Origin: Chitinophagaceae bacterium
GTDB lineage: Bacteria; Bacteroidota; Bacteroidia; Chitinophagales; Chitinophagaceae
Direction of reading: 5' to 3'
Assembly: GCA_016721085.1 (NCBI GenBank)
Contig: JADKJI010000040.1
Location: 1-31,637, forward strand
DNA: 31,637 nucleotides
Shown here: in pieces, positions 1-12,631 of the stretch
Numbering within the stretch: position 1 is the first letter of the stretch
Layout: the number at the start of each line of letters is the position of its first letter
Program-made: the position numbers and the translations under genes
Notes under the pieces: generated by a model
Databases searched by the model: none
What the model was told of the DNA's origin: nothing
What the model saw: only the letters and a program-made list of their open reading frames with translations

Positions 1-3000
1 AAAAATTCAGCACTGCTGCATTTGCGACGGTTATAACACCTGTGCTTGAATTGATTGCAAATGCTCCGCTGGTATTTCCTGACTGTATTGAATAGGCTAA
101 TGTTTGTCCGGCATCCGGATCTGAGGCAATAACTGTACCCACTGATGTTCCATTTGCAGAGTTCTCGGCTACTGAGAAACTTTGGTTTGCAATAATTGGA
201 GCTTCATTGGCATTTGTTAGTGTAATCGTAACATTCGCCTGACTGCTCAATGTCCCCGTTCCATTGTCCTGAACCTTCACAACCAATATAAAACTAGGAT
301 TAGTTTCGAAATTCAGAGCTGTTGTATTGGCAACAGTTAAAGCACCAGTTGAAGCATTGATTGCAAAAGCAGTACTGGTGTTTCCCGAAAGAATTGAATA
401 GGTGAGTGTTTGACCTGCATCTGGATCAGTTGCTATAACCGTACCAACACTAGTTCCGTTAGAAGAATTCTCAGCTATCAAAAAAGATTGGTTGCTAATC
501 ACAGGTGCATCATTTGCATTTGTAAGGTTTATGGTAATTGTTGCCTGACTGCTCAGGGAAACTGTTCCGTTGTCCTGTACCTTCACAATAAGGGCAAAAC
601 TTGGAGTGGCTTCATAATTCAAGGCAGTTGTGTTTGCAACAGTTATTGCACCTGTTGATGCATTTATGGCAAAAGCTCCGCTTGTATTCCCTGAAAGTAT
701 GGAATAAGCCAGTATTTGACCTGCATCAGGATCTGATGCTACGACCGTTCCTACAGCAGTTCCATTTACAGAATTTTCAGCAATGGTAAAAAATTGGTTG
801 GCAATAATTGGAGAATCGTTAACATCTGTAAGTGTGATAGTAATGTTTGCCTGACTGCTCAGTAATCCGGTTCCATTATCCTGTACCTTGATCACCAGGG
901 TAAAAAAAGGATTTGTTTCAAAATTGATTGCAGTTGAATTGGCAACAGTGATTGCTCCGGTAGTCGCATTTATTGCGAAAGCACTGCTGGTATTGCCGGA
1001 AAGAATAGAATAAGTTAGTATTTGTCCTGCATCAGGATCTGAAGCCACCACTGAACCGACCGAGGTTCCGTTTAAGGAATTCTCTGCAACAGTGAAGGAT
1101 TGATTGGCAATTATTGGAGCCTCATTTACATTGGTGAGGTTAATGGTGATATTCGCTTGATTGCTGAGTCCCAGTTCCCATTATCCTGAACCTTCACAGC
1201 AATCACATAGCTTGGGGAAGATTCAAAATTTAATGCAGATGAGTTGGCAACAGTTAATGCACCTGTGCTTGCATTTATTGCAAATGCTCCACTGGTATTT
1301 CCTGATAGTATTGAATAGGCTAATGTTTGCCCGGCATCTGGATCTGAAGCAACAACAGTACCTACAGAGGTTCCATTTGCAGAGTTCTCGGCTACTGAGA
1401 AACTTTGGTTTGCAATAATTGGAGCTTCATTGGCATTTGTTAGTGTAATCGTAACATTCGCCTGACTGCTCAATGTCCCCGTTCCATTGTCCTGAACCTT
1501 CACAACCAATGTAAAGCTAGGATTGGTTTCAAAATTCAGAACTGTTGTATTTGCAACCGATATAGCTCCTGTTGAAGCATTGATTGCAAAAGCAGTGCTG
1601 GTGTTTCCTGAAAGAATGGATATGTCAGCACTTGTCCTGCATCCGGATCTGAGGCAATAACGGTTTCAATAGCTGTTCCATTTGCGGAATTTTCTGCAAT
1701 CGAAAATGCTTGATTCCCAATAACAGGAACTTCATTTACATTGGTGAGATTGATTGTAGCATTTGCCTGACTGCTTAATGTACCTGTTCCATTATCCTGA
1801 ACCTTAATAACTAAGGTAAAGCTAGGAGTGGATTCAAAATTCAAGGCAGTCGAATTGGCAACTGTTAGTGCTCCTGTGGATGCATTAATTGCAAATGCTG
1901 CATTTGTATTACCAGATAGAATTGAATACGTAAGTGTTTGTCCTGCATCCGGATCTGAGGCCAATACCGTTCCAACTGCAGCTCCGTTTGCTGAATTCTC
2001 AGCAATTGTAAAGGTCTGATTGGAGATTACAGGAGCATCATTAACATTGGTCAATGATATTGTCACGTTTGCCTGATTGCTGAGAGTTGCGGTTCCATTA
2101 TCCTGAACTTTCACTACAAGAGTAAAGCTGGGAGTTGTCTCAAAATTCAATGCTGATGAAGTTGCAACAGTGATTATACCGGTGCTGGCATTTATAGCAA
2201 AAGCTCCATTAGTGTTTCCTGAAAATATCGAATAACTAAGGACTTGACCTGCATCAGGGTCTGAGGCAATTACAGTGCCAACTGCTGTCCCATTTGCGGA
2301 ATTTTTCCGAAATTGGAATGACTGATTGGCAACTGACTGGCAGTTTCATTAACATCAGTAACGAAAATGGTAACATTCGCTTGGTTGCTTAATGAGGTCG
2401 TACCATTGTCCTGTACTTTAACAACTAGAGTGAAGCTAGGTGTTGTTTCCAAAGTTCAGTAATGCAGAATTTGCCACTGTAATTACACCGGTTGAGGAAT
2501 TTAAAGCAAATGCAGTTCCTGAATTACCGGAAAGTATAGAATAGGTAAGAAGTTGTCCTGCATCCGGATCACTTGCTACAACAGTTCCTACTGATGTTCC
2601 ATTGGCTGTGTTTTCTGAAACTGAGAACGCCTGATTCGCAATAATTGGCGATTCATTTACATTTGTCAGGTTAATAGTTATTGTTGCCTGACTGCTAAGT
2701 AATCCTGTTCCATTATCCTGGACCTTCACTACAAGTGAGAAAGTGGGAGTGGATTCAAAATTTAATGTTGCTGAATTTGCAACAGTTAATGCACCCGTTG
2801 AGCTGTTAACACTAAAGGTACTTCCTGTATTTCCTGAAAGGATAGAGTAAGTTAAAATTTGTCCTGCATCCGGATCAGAAGCTATCACAGTGCCAACTGC
2901 AGCACCATTTGCCGAATTTTCGGCAATGGAAAATGTCTGATTTGCTATGATTGGAGCATCATTAGCATTGGTAAGAGTGATTGTAATGTTGGCCTGATTG

Positions 3001-4480
3001 CTAAGTGTGCCTGTTCCATTATCCTGTACCTTAACAACAAGGGTAAAGCTTGGTGTCGTTTCAAAGTTAAGCGCTGTTGTGTTGGCAACAGTTAATGCTC
3101 CCGATGTTGCATTTATAGCAAATGCTCCATTTGTATTACCTGATAGAATAGAGAAAGCCAGAGCTTGTCCTGCATCAGGATCACTGGCAACAACAGTGCC
3201 TACTGCTGTGCCGATGGCAAGGTTTTCTGCTATTGTAAAAGTTTGGTTTGCTATTACTGGGACCTCATTTACATTGGTGAGGTTGATGGTAATATTCGCC
3301 TGACTGCTTAAGGACTTGTTCCGTTATCGGAGCCTTAACTACAAGTACAAAACTTGGGAATTGATTCAAAATTCAGATGCAGTTGAATTGGCACTGAAAG
3401 AGCTCCGGTGCTGGTAAATTTATGGAAAAGGCCCCGTTTGTATTCCCTGAAAGGATAGAATAGGTTAGTGTTTGGCCAGCATCCGGGTCAGTTGCTACAA
3501 CGGTTCCCGCTGCTGATCCATTTGCTGAATTCTCTGCTATTGCAAAAGTTTGATTAGCTATAACCGGAACTTCATTTACATTGGTAAGGGTGATAGTTAT
3601 ATTTGCCTGATTGGATAGTGAGCCTGTCCCATTATCCTGAACCTTTACTACCAGTGTGAAACTCGGAGTTGTCTCAAAATTTAGTGCAGATGAGGTTGCA
3701 ACTGATAAGGCTCCTGAACTTGCATTGATAGCAAAAGCTCCTCCTGTGTTTCCTGATAATATCGAATAGGTAAGTGTTTGTCCTGCATCAGGATCTGACG
3801 CCACAACGCTGCCTACCGATGTCCCATTTACAGAGTTTTCAGCAATGGCAAATGATTGATTGGCAATTGAAGGTGTTTCATTACATCATTCACATTAATA
3901 GTCATGGTTGTACTGCTCAAACTTCCAGCGCCATTATCCTGTGCCTTAACCACTAAGGCCAAATGTTGGACTGACTCAATTAAGAAAATTATTATTTGTA
4001 ACTAAACGGCTCCTGTTGTTGCATTGATAGTAAAAGTACTACCAGTGTTTCCGCTTTGTATGCTATAGGTTAGTGTTTGTCCAGCATCAGGATCAGTAGC
4101 TACAACCGTTCCAACTGTTGATCCAACACTGCTGTTTTCATTAATGGCAAATGTTTGATTATTTACAGTTGGTGCCTCATTTTGGTTGATAAGGTTTACG
4201 GTCACTGTGGCCTGATTGCTCAAGTTACCTGTACCATTGTCTTGAACCTTGACTACCAAAGCAAACGAAGGAGTGGTTTCATAATTTAGTGCGGTGGTAT
4301 TAGCCACTGTTAAGACACCAGTTGTTGAATTGATTGCAAAGGCAGTGCTGGTATTCCCAGAAAGAATTGAATAAGTTAAGGTTTGTCCTGCATTAGGATC
4401 AGAGGCAACCACTGTTCCAACAGTTGTGCCATTAGCACTATTCTCGCTTATACTGAACGATTGGTTCGCTATTACTGGAG
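1..4480 (-). repeat. Tandem cadherin-like repeats, nominal 306-bp unit (left array)
   Basis: The codons for the VQDNG motif recur at + strand positions 267, 573, 879, 1184, 1490, 1795, 2101, 2409, 2716, 3022, 3327, 3635, 3937 and 4240. Most intervals are 306 bp (102 codons). Intervals of 305, 308, 307 and 302 mark the places where the reading frame breaks. Each unit encodes a cadherin-type domain with acidic calcium-binding signatures (ENSANG, DPDAGQ, QDNG, NVNE). Confidence 0.9.
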
Positions 4481-5929
4481 GAAGATTGGCTCCGGTTGAA
4501 ACAAATTCAAAAGCTCCAAGATCAGGAGCAGTTCCATTGTATGGAATGCCAACATTAATCCCTGCATCAATAAGGTCCGACCCCGATGCCAAGTGCATAA
4601 ATGGGATAACTGGAAGACTTCCATCAGTCTGCCTTGCATTATCCAGTCCTGTCATTGTAACTGAAGTAAAATCTACATCATTAACAGTATAAGCTGGATT
4701 GGGGATGCTTTGCCAACCTCCATGTATGAAGGTACAATGATCAATTATCGACTCTGGACTAAATTGGCCGATAGGAGCTATACTATAGACATTTCCATAT
4801 GAAACGTTATTTTTCGAACATGGGGAATGTGAAGTTCAAGTAAGTAATTGAATCCATATCCTCTTGCGTTATAGCAAGCTGTGTTATTATACAATTCAAC
4901 CTTAAGCTTTCCCAGATTCTGATCAAATCCTATTGAGCGATTGTAGGTAGCCAGACAATTCTTTATAACTCTCTTGGTAACAGTACTATAATCATTTACT
5001 GGAGGACCTACCTTGAATCCAATCCCATTTCCACCTGCTACTGTGAGGTCGGGATCTGTAGTGGTATAGCCTGGCCTGTAGCCATTCATCCAATTCCAGC
5101 AATTAGTAAAAGTCAGAAATCCATTGTTGTTATATAGGTCAACGCCGTCATCTGAATTCCACCACATTCTGGTGCCAATAATATTAAATACACCATTTGG
5201 GTCAACAGTGCTGACTCTTAGGCCATCTGCACCTCCCCAGGCGGTATTGGTGCCATAGGCAGTATAGGGATCTGAATTATGATGAAGGTCACAATTCAAA
5301 ACAGTCACATTTGTCGAGTAATGAGTAGACCAATCTCCTATGCAAAGCCCAAATCCATTGTGGTGAATATTCAAAAGCTCAAAAGTGCAGTTTTGAACAT
5401 TTTGAGCCATGAATCCATAGTATAAATGGTCAGCAGTCTCTTGCTTCCAACCTGTAATTTCAAGTCCTTTAACATGGATATAGTCTCCCATTACCAATAT
5501 ACCTGAGTAATAGGTCCAGCTCGTGATAGTGCCTTTCTTGATAATGGGATTTTCGCCAGGATAATTCCAGACTTTAATAAGATTTGTAGCTGTCCCGTTT
5601 TTATTGATAAGAAGTTGTTCGGAATTGAAATAATAGGTGCCCCCCCTGAGATATACAGTATCCCCGGCAGCTACCAGTGTCCATGCTTTATTAAGTGTGG
5701 CAAAAGGAGCTCCTATTGTACCGGCGTTGGCATCATTACCCGTTGGGGAAATGAAGTATTTGGTTGCAGAAGCTTCTGTCCCTATAGTTAGAAGAACAGT
5801 TACCAGAACGAAAAACCATAAGCTGGTTTTCCGGATACTATTGTGTATCTTATGATGATGACTCCTGAGGAGACATAATGGATCTGCGAAGCGGGAGATC
5901 CCGGTAAAACGAGTATCACGAGTTCTCAT
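1..5929 (-). CDS. Giant secreted PL9-like beta-helix / cadherin-repeat protein, partial and frame-broken
   Basis: One gene in several frames, transcribed right to left and leaving the window at base 1 without a stop. From ATG 5929 (an in-frame GTG lies at 5959) there is a basic n-region of about 35 residues, a hydrophobic signal segment (SLWFFVLVTVLLTIG) and a right-handed beta-helix domain of about 320 residues. That domain has a GADG motif, then WWNSDDGVDLYNN, then GNGIGFKVG. The Asp/Asp-Asp-Asp/Lys spacing matches the calcium ligands and catalytic lysine of family 9 pectate lyases such as Pel9A. After a linker (APDLGAFEF) come at least 15 cadherin-like repeats with ENSANG, DPDAGQ and VKVQDNG signatures. 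Frame breaks lie near 1170, 1620, 2305-2340, 2450, 3305-3420, 3880-4005 and 4815. Probable role: surface or secreted polysaccharide binding or cleavage; the substrate is inferred only. It is a paralogue of the gene to its right. A decaying pseudogene is the alternative to sequencing error. Confidence 0.8.
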
Positions 5930-6382
5930 CGTAGTAGTAGAGAGTTGTACCAAGCGCACGAGTAATACTCATTGTCTGCAAGTGCAAATCCTGAGTATGA
6001 TGTTTTGTATTATTAATCGCCTATACATATAAAAGGTCATACGGCCTTTTGCTTAATTCTGATATTTAGAAGCGATTAAAATTGTGGTAGTTATATTCAA
6101 GTAATTCCGATATGATTTCTATTAGATGTACATCAAATATTTGGATTCGATAAATTTAATTATCAAATTGGTAAAGTCGTATTTGAAGAAATCAACAGGA
6201 ATTGGGGTGTTAGAAGCAATGCAAAAGATAGTAGCATTTCAGAGAAAACCAGTTTTTAGGGTTTAAATTGCCCTCGATTTAGTAACTTTCATTAAAAAAA
6301 AGTAAAATTTCAAAGATAAGGCATCTCCATTTTTAGTGAGATGCCTTATCTGGAAAGGGAGAATATATCCTTATTGACCTTG
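5930..6382. other. Intergenic region between the two giant genes
   Basis: No gene recognised. It holds the 5' leader of the left giant gene, the terminator of the right one (6314-6351), and a 10-bp palindrome GATGTACATC followed by AA at 6125-6136, which is also present upstream of the paralogue. A six-base inverted repeat AAAAGG/CCTTTT near 6031-6050 is too short to interpret. No convincing -33/-7 promoter pair was seen. Confidence 0.5.
6314..6351 (-). terminator. Intrinsic terminator of the right-hand giant gene
   Basis: Perfect 14-bp inverted repeat (arms 6314-6327 and 6338-6351, 10-base loop) located 31 bases past the stop codon. Read on the minus strand, the hairpin is followed by a T-rich tail ending in a run of eight T. 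Confidence 0.8.
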
Positions 6383-9300
6383 TTATAATTTAATTATTTT
6401 AGCGAATTTGAATTCGTTTAGACATTTAACAAGTATGGTGTAATTCCCTTGAGGAAGAGATGATAAATCAATCAACAGCTGAGAGTCGCAACTCGCATTC
6501 TTTTTCTCAGAAGCAACCCGGCCATACATGTCCAAAACAATGACATCAAAAGGTTGGGGAAGCGTTGAGTGGATGTCCAGTGTCACCAATCCATTATATG
6601 TGGGATTAGGAAAAACATGAAGACCCAGATGTTCTGTTTTTGAAGGATCTGTGATATTTTGACCTGAAACCGATGAGCCTACAGCATCAACCCCTGTTTG
6701 GTCAAGATTGTTTATACTGTCATGCAATTCAGCCGTCTCATATGATGTGCTCAGTATTTCCTGACTTTCAACAGAGGTGCCAGCAATAATTGTTGTTCCA
6801 GCTGGTTGTGGTAATTGTGCTGCAACATTATTAAGCTTTACTGTAATATTGCCTTGGCTATAGAGCGATTTTGTATTATTATCCTGTACTTTGATTGTCA
6901 GATAAAAATTAGGGGTAGTTTCATAATCCAACATAGCGGAATTTGCAACCAATAGTTTTCCGGATGTGCTGATAATTGAAAATGCTCCATTTGTATTTCC
7001 CGATATAATTGAATAAGTGATAGTCTGACCAATTTCAGGGTCAAAAGCCTCTACAGTGCCTACACTCGTTCCATTTGCCGAATTCTCATCTACGTAGAAA
7101 ACCTGACCTGCTGTTAGATACGGAGCTTCATTAATATTATTAAGGTTGATTGCAATATTAGCTTGGTTACTCAATGGGACTGTAGCATTATCCTGAGCTT
7201 TAACGATTAATGTAAATGTTGGTGTCGTTTCAAAGTTCAATGCACTTGAATTGAGCACTGAAATGGAGCCAGTGGCTGAATTAATTGCAAATGCTCCATT
7301 GGTATTGCCTGATAAAATGCTGTAAGAGAGAGTTTGCCCTGCATCAGGATCTGAAGCCGCTACCGTACCAACAACTGTCCCGTTAGTACTGTTTTCATTA
7401 ATTGAAAAAGATTGATTAGCTATAATGGGAGCCTCATTTACATTTAGGAGATTGATTGTTATAATGGCTTGGCTACTTAATAATCCTGTTCCATTATCCT
7501 GAACTTTTACAGTTAATGCAAAACTTGGAGTGCTTTCAAAATTAAGTGCACTCGAATTTGATACAGTAATCTTCCCAGTAGTCGAGTTGATTGCAAATGC
7601 AGTATTTGTGTTACCTGAAAGTATGTAATAGCTTAATGTCTGACCTGCATCAGGATCTGACGCAACTACTGTTCCAACAATAGTTCCATTGGCCGAATTC
7701 TCCTGCAGGGAAAAGGATTGATTGCTGATTGAGGGTGGCTCATTAATATTTGTGAGGTTCACTGTAATAGTTGCCTGACTGCTTAAACTGATTGTAGCAT
7801 TGTCCTGAACCTTTACAATTAGTGCAAATGAAGTGATGGTTTCAAAATTGAGTACAGAAGAATTTGCAACTTTCAATACCCCGGTAGAACTATTGATTGA
7901 AAATGCTCCATTGGTATTTCCAGATAGAATGGAGTATGCTATCGATTGCCCTCCATCCGGATCAGATGCAACGACAGTTCCTACTGTAGTTCCATTACTG
8001 GTGTTCTCTGCAACTGAGAATGTCTGATTCGAGATTTGTGGATTTTCATTAACATTGAAAAGATCGATTATGATAGTACCCTGACTGCTTTGACTAACTG
8101 TGCCATTATCCTGAGCTTTTACAATCAGAAAAAAAAGCGGAGTGGTTTCATAATTCAAGGCAGTTGTATTGGCTACTTTAATCAGTCCTGTAGTAGTATT
8201 AATAGAAAATGCAGAATTGGTGTTTCCTGAAACGATTGAATATGTTATTGATTGTCCTGCATCAGGATCAACAGCTACTACAGTACCTACTGATGTGCCG
8301 TTGGCAGTGTTTTCATAAATGGAATATGCATCTTCTGTTATCACCGGAGGCTCATTGATGTTCAAAACATTAATGGTTACCACTGCCTGGCTGCTTAAAC
8401 TCACCGGATTACTATCCTGAACCTTTATGACCAATGAATAGGTCACGGTTGATTCATAATTGAGGCTGGACTGATTTGCAACTGATAAATCCCCGGTAAG
8501 CGGATTTATACTGAACGTGCTTCCAATATTCCCTGATAGTATGGAATATGTCAGTGTTTGTCCTCCATCAGGATCACTTGCCAGAACATCACCAACCAAG
8601 GTTCCGTTTGAGGAATTTTCATTAATGGAAAATGATTGACTGTTGATAACTGGAGGCTCATTAACATTGAACAAGTCAATAATTATTGAACCTTGAGTGC
8701 TGAGATTGCCGGTGCCATTATCCTGAACTTTTACAGTCAGGAAAAACAAAGGGGTTGATTCATAATTAATGCCGGAAGAATTTGCAACTGCTAATAATCC
8801 TGTTGAGGAATTGATGGCAAATGCGGAGCTCGTATTTCCCGAAATAATGGAGTATGTCAATATTTGGCCAGGTTCAGGATCAGAAGCAGTTACATACCCA
8901 ACAACAGTGCCATTAGGTGAGTTTTCAGCAATTGAAAATGCATCATCTGAAATAACAGGTGGTTCATTGACATTGGTGATATTTATTGATACATTTGCTT
9001 GATTGCTTAACAATCCCGGGCCATTATCCTGAACTTTCACAACCAAAGTTATTAAGGGATTTGATTCAAAATTAAGGGCTGCGGAATTTGCCACAGTCAG
9101 CACTCCTGTTGAACTGTTCAAGGCAAATGCAGTGTTTGAGTTTCCCGAAACTATAGAATAGGTAAGTGTTTGTCCAGCATTTGGATCAGTAGCGGAAACG
9201 GTTCCAACAGTTGTCCCATTTGCACTATTTTCCGAAACACTAAAAGCTTGGTTGCTTATAACAGGAGGCAGATTTTGTGTTGAGGCTATATTGCACACTA

Positions 9301-11960
9301 CGGTTGCCTGTCCGTATAAATATCCGGCTCCATTATCTGTAGCCCTCACAACCAGATTAAAAACTGGGTTTACAGTCGGATTCAGGGCAGTGGAATTTGC
9401 AACAGATAATACACTGGTTGTCGCATTGATAACAAAAGCACTGCTTGTATTTCCCGATTGAATTGTGTATGTTATTGATTGTCCTGCGTCTGGGTCTGAA
9501 GCAATCACGGTACCTGCAATTGTCCCATTAGCCGAATAAGGATTTAAGGTAAAGGATTGATTGCTTGCAACAGTAGGAGGCTCATTCAGATTTATGATGG
9601 AGATTGTTATACTAGCTTGACTATACAGTAATCCGGTTCCATTATCCTGAACTTTTACTGTTAAGGTAAAGGTAGTCAGAACTTCGAAATTCAAAGCACT
9701 TGAATTTGCGACTGTAAGTACACCGCTTGCTGAATTTATTGCAAATGCTGTATTGGTATTACCTGAAACAATTGAATATGTCAATACCTGACCCGCATCA
9801 GGATCAGAAGCGACAATGGTACCTGTTATTGTGCCATTTGCAGCATTCTCCTGAACCGAAAAGGATTGGTTCAGAATAATTGGGGTTTCGTTGATATTGA
9901 TAAGATTTATTGTTACTGTTGCCTGACTTGACAAAGCTCCTGCGCCATTATCCTGCACTTTTACGACTAACGCATATGAAGGGGTGGTTTCATAGTTAAG
10001 CGCAGAGGCGTTGGCAACTTTAAGTAGTCCATTGGAAGTATTAATTGAAAAGGCTCCATTGGAATTTCCCGATAGAATACTGTAGGTGAGTGATTGCCCT
10101 GCATCAGGGTCAGACGCAGTTACAGTCCCAATTGTTGTCCCAACTGCACTGTTTTCGTTAACTGCGAATGTTTGACTATTGATGATTGGAGCTTCGTTGA
10201 GATTATTAACATTGATTGTTACTGTTGCTTGGTTGCTCAGTGAAACTGTGCCATTATCCTGAACTTTAACAACCAGAGAGAATGTAGTAATTGTTTCGTA
10301 ATTCAATGCCGCAGAATTTGAAACGCTTAGAACACCTGTGCTGGCATTGATTGAAAATGCACTGTTTGTATTCCCGGACAGAATAGAATATGTCAAGGTT
10401 TGTCCTGCATTTGGGTCCGACGCAACCACAGTTCCGACGACAGTACCATTCAGAGAATTTTCATTGATTTGAAAACTTTGATTCAGAATTTGAGGGGCGA
10501 GGTTGTTGCTGCTGCTATTGTATTCAAAAGCTCCAAGGTCTGGTGCACTGCCATAATATGGGATATTTACATTTATGCCGGCGTCAACCATATCTGAATT
10601 GGAAACCAAATGCAGGGGAATGCTATTTCTGGTAAGCTACCATCAGATGCTCGGGGTCCATCTATTCCAGTGGAATTTACTGATTGAAAATCAGCATCAT
10701 TGACGGTAAATGATGGATTGGCAGTGCATTGCCAGCCGCTATTGATAAATGAGCAATGGTCTACAATTGATTCGGGACTGAATTGTCCGATAGGGGCCGA
10801 GCTATAAGTATTGGCATATGAAATATTATTCTTTGAAATATGGGGAATATGCAGTTCAAGAACCTGATTGAAGTTAAAACCTCTGCTATTATAGTATGCA
10901 GTATTGTTGTTCAATTCAACAATACATTTGGCAAGGTTTTGATCAAATCCAATGCTTCTATTGCTGTAAGTTATGCAATTCTTGAGTATCCTCTTTTTAA
11001 GTGTGGTATAGTTTTCAATTGTGGGCCCCAACTTGAACCCTATGCCATTTCCACCAGTAGCTAAAATATCCGGACTTCCTACTGAAACTCCAGGCTGGTA
11101 GCCATTTGTCCAGGCCCAACATTTCTCGAAAGTGACATACCCTGCATTATTATATAGGTCAACTCCATCGTCGGAATTCCACCAAAGTCTTGTCCCAATT
11201 ATGTAGTGGTTTGCATTAGGGTCAGAAGTACTGATCCTCAGTCCATCAGCACCACCCCAAGGCGTATTGGTATTAAAGGCAGACAAGGGGTCTGAATTAT
11301 GGTGAAGGTCACAATTTATAATATAGTTATTGGTTGAAAGGTGTGTTGTCCAATCCCCAATTACAAAACCAAAGCCATTATGATGGATATTTAATCGTTC
11401 GAAAGTGCAATTTTGAACACTTTCAGCGATTATGCCATAATAAAGGTGGTCAGATGTCATCTGCTTCCATCCAGTGATTTCAAGGCCCTTAATATGAATG
11501 TAATCTCCCATTACCAGGATACCTGTGTAATAAATCCATGATGTTATATTACCTTTAGTAATTACTGGGACCTCATTCGGATAGTTCCACACTTTGATGG
11601 TTAGCGCAGCAGTTCCATTTTTATTGATGAGTTGCTGTTCGGTATTAAATGCATAGGTTCCACCCCTCATGTATATGGTATCTCCTGCAGCAACAATAGT
11701 CCAGGCTTTATTAAGAGTAGCAAATGGGAGGCTTATAGTTCCGGATTACTATCATTTCCAGTAGGCGAAAGAAAATACTTTCCGTTGCATACGAATTCAG
11801 GAACCAATAGCTATGAAGAGCAACAGCATGCTTAAGACCAGGCTGTGAAGCCTTAAATTTTGAGCAGTCGAGAAAAGTTTAATATATTGTCCAATTGGGT
11901 TGGAAGATTTCTTTTGTGGTTTGATGTGTGATAAGTTTTGGAAGAAAGGGGAGTTCTCAT
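6383..11960 (-). CDS. Giant T9SS-secreted PL9-like beta-helix protein with 12 cadherin-like repeats
   Basis: The C-terminal 1408 residues (6383-10609) are in one open frame: 12 cadherin-like repeats of about 102 residues, a linker, then a type IX secretion sorting domain of about 90 residues (HVFPNPTYNG, DMYGR, LPQGNYTI) ending at the stop. The beta-helix domain (10573-11670 plus its upstream end) carries GADG, WWNSDDGVDLYNN and GNGIGFKLG, the Asp cluster and Lys expected for family 9 polysaccharide lyases. One-base frame breaks lie near 10612, 11745, 11785 and 11860. The start is placed at ATG 11960 because the peptide then begins MRT and has a long n-region before the signal segment (LVLSMLLLFIAIGS), like its paralogue; this start is tentative. 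Probably exported through T9SS and attached to, or released from, the cell surface to act on an acidic polysaccharide; substrate unknown. Confidence 0.82.
6790..10510 (-). repeat. Tandem array of 12 cadherin-like repeats, 306-bp period (right array)
   Basis: VQDNG-coding anchors lie at 6882, 7191, 7497, 7803, 8109, 8415, 8721, 9027, 9336, 9645, 9951 and 10257. All intervals are 306 or 309 bp, so the array stays in frame throughout, unlike the left array. Two divergent repeats (around 9336 and 9645) have 309-bp intervals, and one of them lacks the usual acidic motif after the entry strand (SFTLNPYSANG). Confidence 0.92.
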
Positions 11961-12631
11961 AGCTGGGTTTAGGTTGTTCAAGTTTACTTTAGAATTTTAA
12001 TCCACGGACAAATTTGAGATTTCAAGTTATCCTTGGAAAAGTCTGAAATGAACAATCTGAGCTATTCGAAACTAATCTCCATTCTATACACTATACTAAC
12101 CAACTTCAGAAAATGAACTATTCATTCCCTGAAAACACAAAACACTAAGAAGGTGTTTTCCACCGCTTTTAGCCACAAATGAGGCTGATGTACATCAATA
12201 ATAAGCTCAATGTCAGAGCTATAAACCTAAAAGATAACTTTAGATTCAAAGAATCGGAAGCAAGTACCTCGTTTGGCATCAATTTATTCATTTCGATACA
12301 AAACTAATGATTAAGCTTCAAATTATTAGTAGCTATACATTTGAAAAACTTGCTAGTCTCCAAGGGGTACATGGAGGTACCATTGAGAAATGATATAAAG
12401 AATATAGGAATAATTACTTAACTATAAGTTAATTATAATTGTTATGTTATAAAGGTAGGTGTGGTAACTTAATTATTTTACAATGAGTTTAATGCGACAA
12501 TGTTGAAAAGTCACCCAATAATGTTAATAAGTGACGATGATTATCACAAACAATAGTGAAATAGACAAAAATTAGATTAGGATTAGATTTACTGGTAGTT
12601 TATGTTGAAAGTTGCAGAAAGGTACTAAAAC
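11961..12631. other. Long AT-rich intergenic region
   Basis: No credible ORF. It contains a second copy of the palindrome GATGTACATCAA (12187-12198). It also contains a minus-strand TAGTTTTG (12299-12306) that fits the -7 consensus TAnnTTTG but has no well-placed -33 element; if used, it would give the right-hand giant gene a leader of about 330 nt. Nothing else is recognised. Confidence 0.4.

Noticed and set aside
410..789. Plus-strand ORFs inside the cadherin repeat region (also at 1161, 1828, 2859, 7833, 8769 and elsewhere)
   Set aside because: They are antisense shadows of the minus-strand repeats: low-complexity, Cys/His/Gln-rich peptides recurring with the repeat period.
6031..6052. 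AAAAGG/CCTTTT inverted repeat upstream of the left giant gene
   Set aside because: Only six pairs, with no T-tract and no gene ending nearby; likely chance in AT-rich DNA.
1..10510. CRISPR-like or VNTR array suggested by regular spacing
   Set aside because: The repeated units are 306-bp coding repeats with diverged sequence, with no short identical repeats or unique spacers.
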